Below, one piece after another: positions 7,364 through 8,790 of a stretch of 8,790 nucleotides of DNA. Made by a program: the position numbers and the translations under genes. How positions within the stretch are numbered: position 1 is the stretch's first letter; each line of letters begins with the position of its first letter. A model generated the notes under the pieces. It made no database searches and was not told the origin of the DNA. It was given only the letters and a program-made list of their open reading frames with translations. This DNA is from an uncultured Alphaproteobacteria bacterium (lineage in GTDB: Bacteria > Pseudomonadota > Alphaproteobacteria > Rickettsiales > UBA1997): the NCBI GenBank assembly GCA_903959715.1, contig CAJBXX010000198.1, positions 1 through 8,790 of the forward strand. The letters are read 5' to 3'.

Positions 7364-8239
7364 ATGCCAATAACATCGAACGAAGATGAAATTACTCTCG
7401 CCGTAGAAGATCCATTACCCTTGGTTTTAAATAATCGATACGAAGATGAAATTAATTTCTTCGAGGAAGACCGAGACAATTTAAGCACTACAATAAATGA
7501 ATCTCCAGAAGAAGCCGGAAATACCAGCTCGACTAAATTTTGGGGTTTTCAAACTCCGCACATCTCATCACGAAACCTAGATAGAGGAAAACGCATCTTT
7601 GGAGCAATATCAACAATGTCTTTTGGCACGATATTGGGTTTATTAAGCAAAAACGCTTTCTTCAACAACGCAACAAATCCGACTAATAATTTCTTTTTAT
7701 CGCCATTAGATCCAGGCAACCCGGACCAAAATCCAGAGTTCGTTGCTTCACGAACATTAGTGCCAATTTTTCTAACATCGACATTTTTATTTTCGGGTTT
7801 TTATATCGCAAAAGGCAAAGAAAAAGAAGAGCAACAAATTACCGAAAACCCCGATCTTCCCGATTCAACAAAATCAGAAATTTTGAAATTTTCTCCAAAC
7901 GAGTTTAAAGAATATTTTATAACTTCGTGCCAAAATTATTCTCCAGACGAAAGAAATCTTGTGTTAAAAGCATTTTTAGATCCAAAGTCAGAAGCTGAAA
8001 GGCTTCAAATAATAAAATCTATATTATTAGAAATGAATAACGAGAAATTTAACGAAAACTTTGCAAATTTGTTAAAATTAAATTATCTTTCCGAGGATCA
8101 AGCGAGCAATATTGCGAAAGAATTTTCTGAAAAAATATCACAAAATTCTTCAGAGCGAGAAGTGGTCGGAGGATCTCCAACAGCACCCAGACTTACGGCG
8201 GAAAGGGCGGAAAGAATAAATATTGAAATAGCCTTATAA
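7364..8239 (+). CDS. Unrecognised membrane protein with two helices and acidic N-terminus
   Basis: I do not recognise this 291-residue protein. Its first 50 residues are strongly acidic, with two similar short segments, NEDEIT (6-11) and YEDEIN (26-31). Two hydrophobic segments follow, about 76-95 (RIFGAISTMSFGTILGLL) and 131-149 (TLVPIFLTSTFLFSGFYIA), separated by an N/P/T-rich loop of about 35 residues. Residues 150-291 are hydrophilic, charged and probably helical (for example EFKEYFITSCQ and DPKSEAERLQIIKSILLEM). There is no signal peptide and no catalytic motif. The gene has its own 106-base spacer upstream and converges with the minus-strand gene, with 9 bases between stops. Codon use and A+T content look like the neighbours, supporting a real gene rather than chance. 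The topology resembles the minus-strand orphan, so the two may share a location; a secreted or host-directed role is only a guess. Confidence 0.65.
   Translation: MPITSNEDEITLAVEDPLPLVLNNRYEDEINFFEEDRDNLSTTINESPEEAGNTSSTKFWGFQTPHISSRNLDRGKRIFGAISTMSFGTILGLLSKNAFFNNATNPTNNFFLSPLDPGNPDQNPEFVASRTLVPIFLTSTFLFSGFYIAKGKEKEEQQITENPDLPDSTKSEILKFSPNEFKEYFITSCQNYSPDERNLVLKAFLDPKSEAERLQIIKSILLEMNNEKFNENFANLLKLNYLSEDQASNIAKEFSEKISQNSSEREVVGGSPTAPRLTAERAERINIEIAL
7380..7454 (+). repeat. 15-base direct repeat, two copies 60 bases apart
   Basis: The 15-mer ACGAAGATGAAATTA occurs exactly at 7380-7394 and 7440-7454. Both copies are in the same reading frame and encode the EDEI core of the two acidic segments in the orphan membrane protein. 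It may be the remnant of an internal 60-bp (20-codon) duplication, though the flanking sequence no longer looks similar. Confidence 0.6.
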
Positions 8240-8248
8240 GCGTTGCCT

Positions 8249-8790
8249 TTATGTCGATTGATTAAAATTTTCGGCAAAAGTAGCGTTTTTAACATTTTCG
8301 GCAGTAGCGTTTTTAACAATTGTTCCAACGGTATAACCAGCCAAACCCCCAAGCGCTACTCCTGCGGTCATCGTTGCGACAGCTGGCGCCGAGAAAACTA
8401 TACCAACCGTTAAGGCCGAAACACAAACACCAATTCCCGCCCCAGCCAAAATACCACCAATAATAAATTTTGGATTAACCTCCCAATCTTCATCGCCTTT
8501 AAATGAGCTTGATGAACTTGCATCATCATGGAGATCGGTTTGTTTTTGATTACTAGCTTTAACGGCAGCAGTGTTAGCGGGAGTAGCGTAAGCGGGAGTA
8601 GCGTAAGCGGGATTAGCGTAAGCGGGATTAGCGTAAGCGGGATTAGCGTAAGCGGGATTGCGGATTGGAGCGATTGAACCAATTTTTTGCTGAGAGCTTT
8701 GCACAATTTCTTCGAGCAATTTTTTTTCTTGAATTTCATGAAAACCACCTCGACCATCCCCTACTTTCCCAACCTTCCTTCCCTTATCCC
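8249..8790 (-). CDS. Unrecognised repeat-containing glycine-rich membrane protein (5' end off window)
   Basis: The frame ending at the stop 8249-8251 stays open to the right edge (179 codons visible), with no ATG in it, so the start is probably outside the window. In-frame TTG at 8719 is a possible but weakly supported internal start. Numbering from that TTG, the protein has a charged segment LLEEIVQSSQQK, pentapeptide repeats NPAYA x4, TPAYA and a decayed TPANT (21-50), a polar linker with five serines and DEDWEV (55-81), then a glycine/alanine-rich hydrophobic hairpin (about 85-110 and 112-135: FIIGGILAGAGIG, VALGGLAGYTVG), which looks like glycine-zipper helices, and a short tail with a duplicated VKNAT(F)AEN. 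The family is unknown. A competing frame, with a good ribosome binding site and ATG at 8737-8739, differs by one base and meets an A8 run, so a frameshift or slippage is possible. The membrane-hairpin frame is preferred because it alone gives coherent domains. Confidence 0.6.
   Translation of the reverse strand, partial: DKGRKVGKVGDGRGGFHEIQEKKLLEEIVQSSQQKIGSIAPIRNPAYANPAYANPAYANPAYATPAYATPANTAAVKASNQKQTDLHDDASSSSSFKGDEDWEVNPKFIIGGILAGAGIGVCVSALTVGIVFSAPAVATMTAGVALGGLAGYTVGTIVKNATAENVKNATFAENFNQST
8267..8317 (-). repeat. 24/27-bp in-frame tandem duplication
   Basis: The unit ATTTTCGGCA(AAA)GTAGCG plus TTTTTAAC is present twice in direct succession, at 8267-8293 (27 bases, with three extra A) and 8294-8317 (24 bases). 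Apart from the 3-base insertion the copies are identical. On the minus strand it encodes VKNATAEN followed by VKNATFAEN at the C-terminus of the orphan gene, so the reading frame is kept. Confidence 0.85.
8571..8660 (-). repeat. 15-bp tandem repeat array (six units)
   Basis: Five consecutive units of GCGTAAGCGGGATTA or its close variants fill 8586-8660: three identical, one ending GAGTA (8586-8600) and one ending ATTG at the array edge (8646-8660). A decayed sixth copy at 8571-8585 has two changes from the GAGTA variant. Since 15 is a multiple of 3, copy-number change keeps frame. On the minus strand the units encode NPAYA, then TPAYA and TPANT. Near-identity indicates recent expansion by slippage or unequal recombination. 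Confidence 0.95.
8720..8727 (-). repeat. A8 homopolymer at a frame boundary
   Basis: The minus strand reads G followed by eight A, then TTGCTCGAA. It lies between the ATG at 8737-8739 and the NPAYA reading frame. One extra A would join the start MKFKKK to LLEEIVQSS in a single frame. Long A runs are known sites of polymerase slippage in AT-rich bacterial genomes; the run may equally be an assembly or sequencing error. Confidence 0.5.
8737..8751 (-). promoter_or_regulatory. Ribosome binding site GAGGTGG with ATG 5 bases on
   Basis: On the minus strand GAGGTGG (8751-8745) is followed after five bases by ATG (8739-8737). It is the only convincing Shine-Dalgarno sequence found before a candidate start in the window. 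The ATG opens the frame that reads the 15-bp repeats as IPLTL, not the preferred frame, which is why the start of the minus-strand gene is unresolved. The surrounding sequence is unusually G-rich, so the match may be fortuitous. Confidence 0.3.

Noticed and set aside
8231..8252. Bidirectional terminator between the convergent stops.
   Set aside because: Only 9 bases separate the genes, and the GCCTT/GCCTT similarity there is a direct, not inverted, repeat.
8571..8660. Possible CRISPR array.
   Set aside because: Units are directly adjacent with no spacers, only 15 bp long, and lie inside a coding frame.
8410..8757. Minus-strand open frame starting ATG at 8757 that reads the 15-bp repeats as IPLTL.
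   Set aside because: A 15-bp repeat stays open in several frames. The rest of this frame is K/L-rich without domain structure, while the overlapping frame yields a coherent glycine-rich membrane hairpin. Kept only as a start-site question.

Overview
The window is AT-rich, bacterial and densely coded. It most likely comes from an alphaproteobacterium. The strongest sign is a 94-residue homologue of the mitochondrial complex I subunit NDUFS4, which among bacteria is typical of Alphaproteobacteria. A system I cytochrome c maturation gene (ccmF), an alphaproteobacterial-looking threonine synthase tail and a proteobacterial-type glutamate-cysteine ligase fit this. The high A+T, short or overlapping gene junctions and lack of Shine-Dalgarno sequences suggest a reduced or host-associated lineage (Rickettsiales-like), but that is inference and no genus can be named from this sequence.

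Layout. 1-163 is the 3' end of thrC, followed 6 bases later by ccmF (170-2026). A 92-base gap with a weak hairpin plus T-run (2074-2107) separates these from a tight five-gene run on the same strand (2119-7257): NDUFS4-like protein, gshA, a class I amidotransferase-like gamma-glutamyl hydrolase (peptidase C26), an RsuA/RluB-family rRNA pseudouridine synthase, and a large membrane protein with a spermidine-synthase-like core. Junctions in this run are 3 bases, a 4-base overlap, an 8-base overlap and 12 bases, so it is probably one operon. After a 106-base AT-rich spacer comes an unrecognised two-helix membrane protein (7364-8239). It converges, with only 9 bases between stops, on a second unrecognised gene on the minus strand (8249 to the right edge).

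How they work together. CcmF (haem attachment to c-type cytochromes) and the NDUFS4-like protein both serve the respiratory chain. GshA makes gamma-glutamylcysteine, and the overlapping C26 hydrolase plausibly acts on a gamma-glutamyl compound. The pseudouridine synthase modifies rRNA. The membrane spermidine-synthase-like protein keeps a nucleotide-binding methyltransferase-type fold but lacks one of the two acidic residues expected in the aminopropyltransferase active-site loop, so its reaction is open.

The right end (7.36-8.79 kb) is the least explained part. It holds two orphan proteins, each with a two-helix membrane hairpin. The minus-strand one has a perfect-phase 15-bp tandem repeat encoding NPAYA units, a second in-frame 24/27-bp duplication, an A8 homopolymer beside a good ribosome binding site in another frame, and an open frame running off the window. 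No RNA gene, CRISPR array, insertion sequence or phage gene was recognised.
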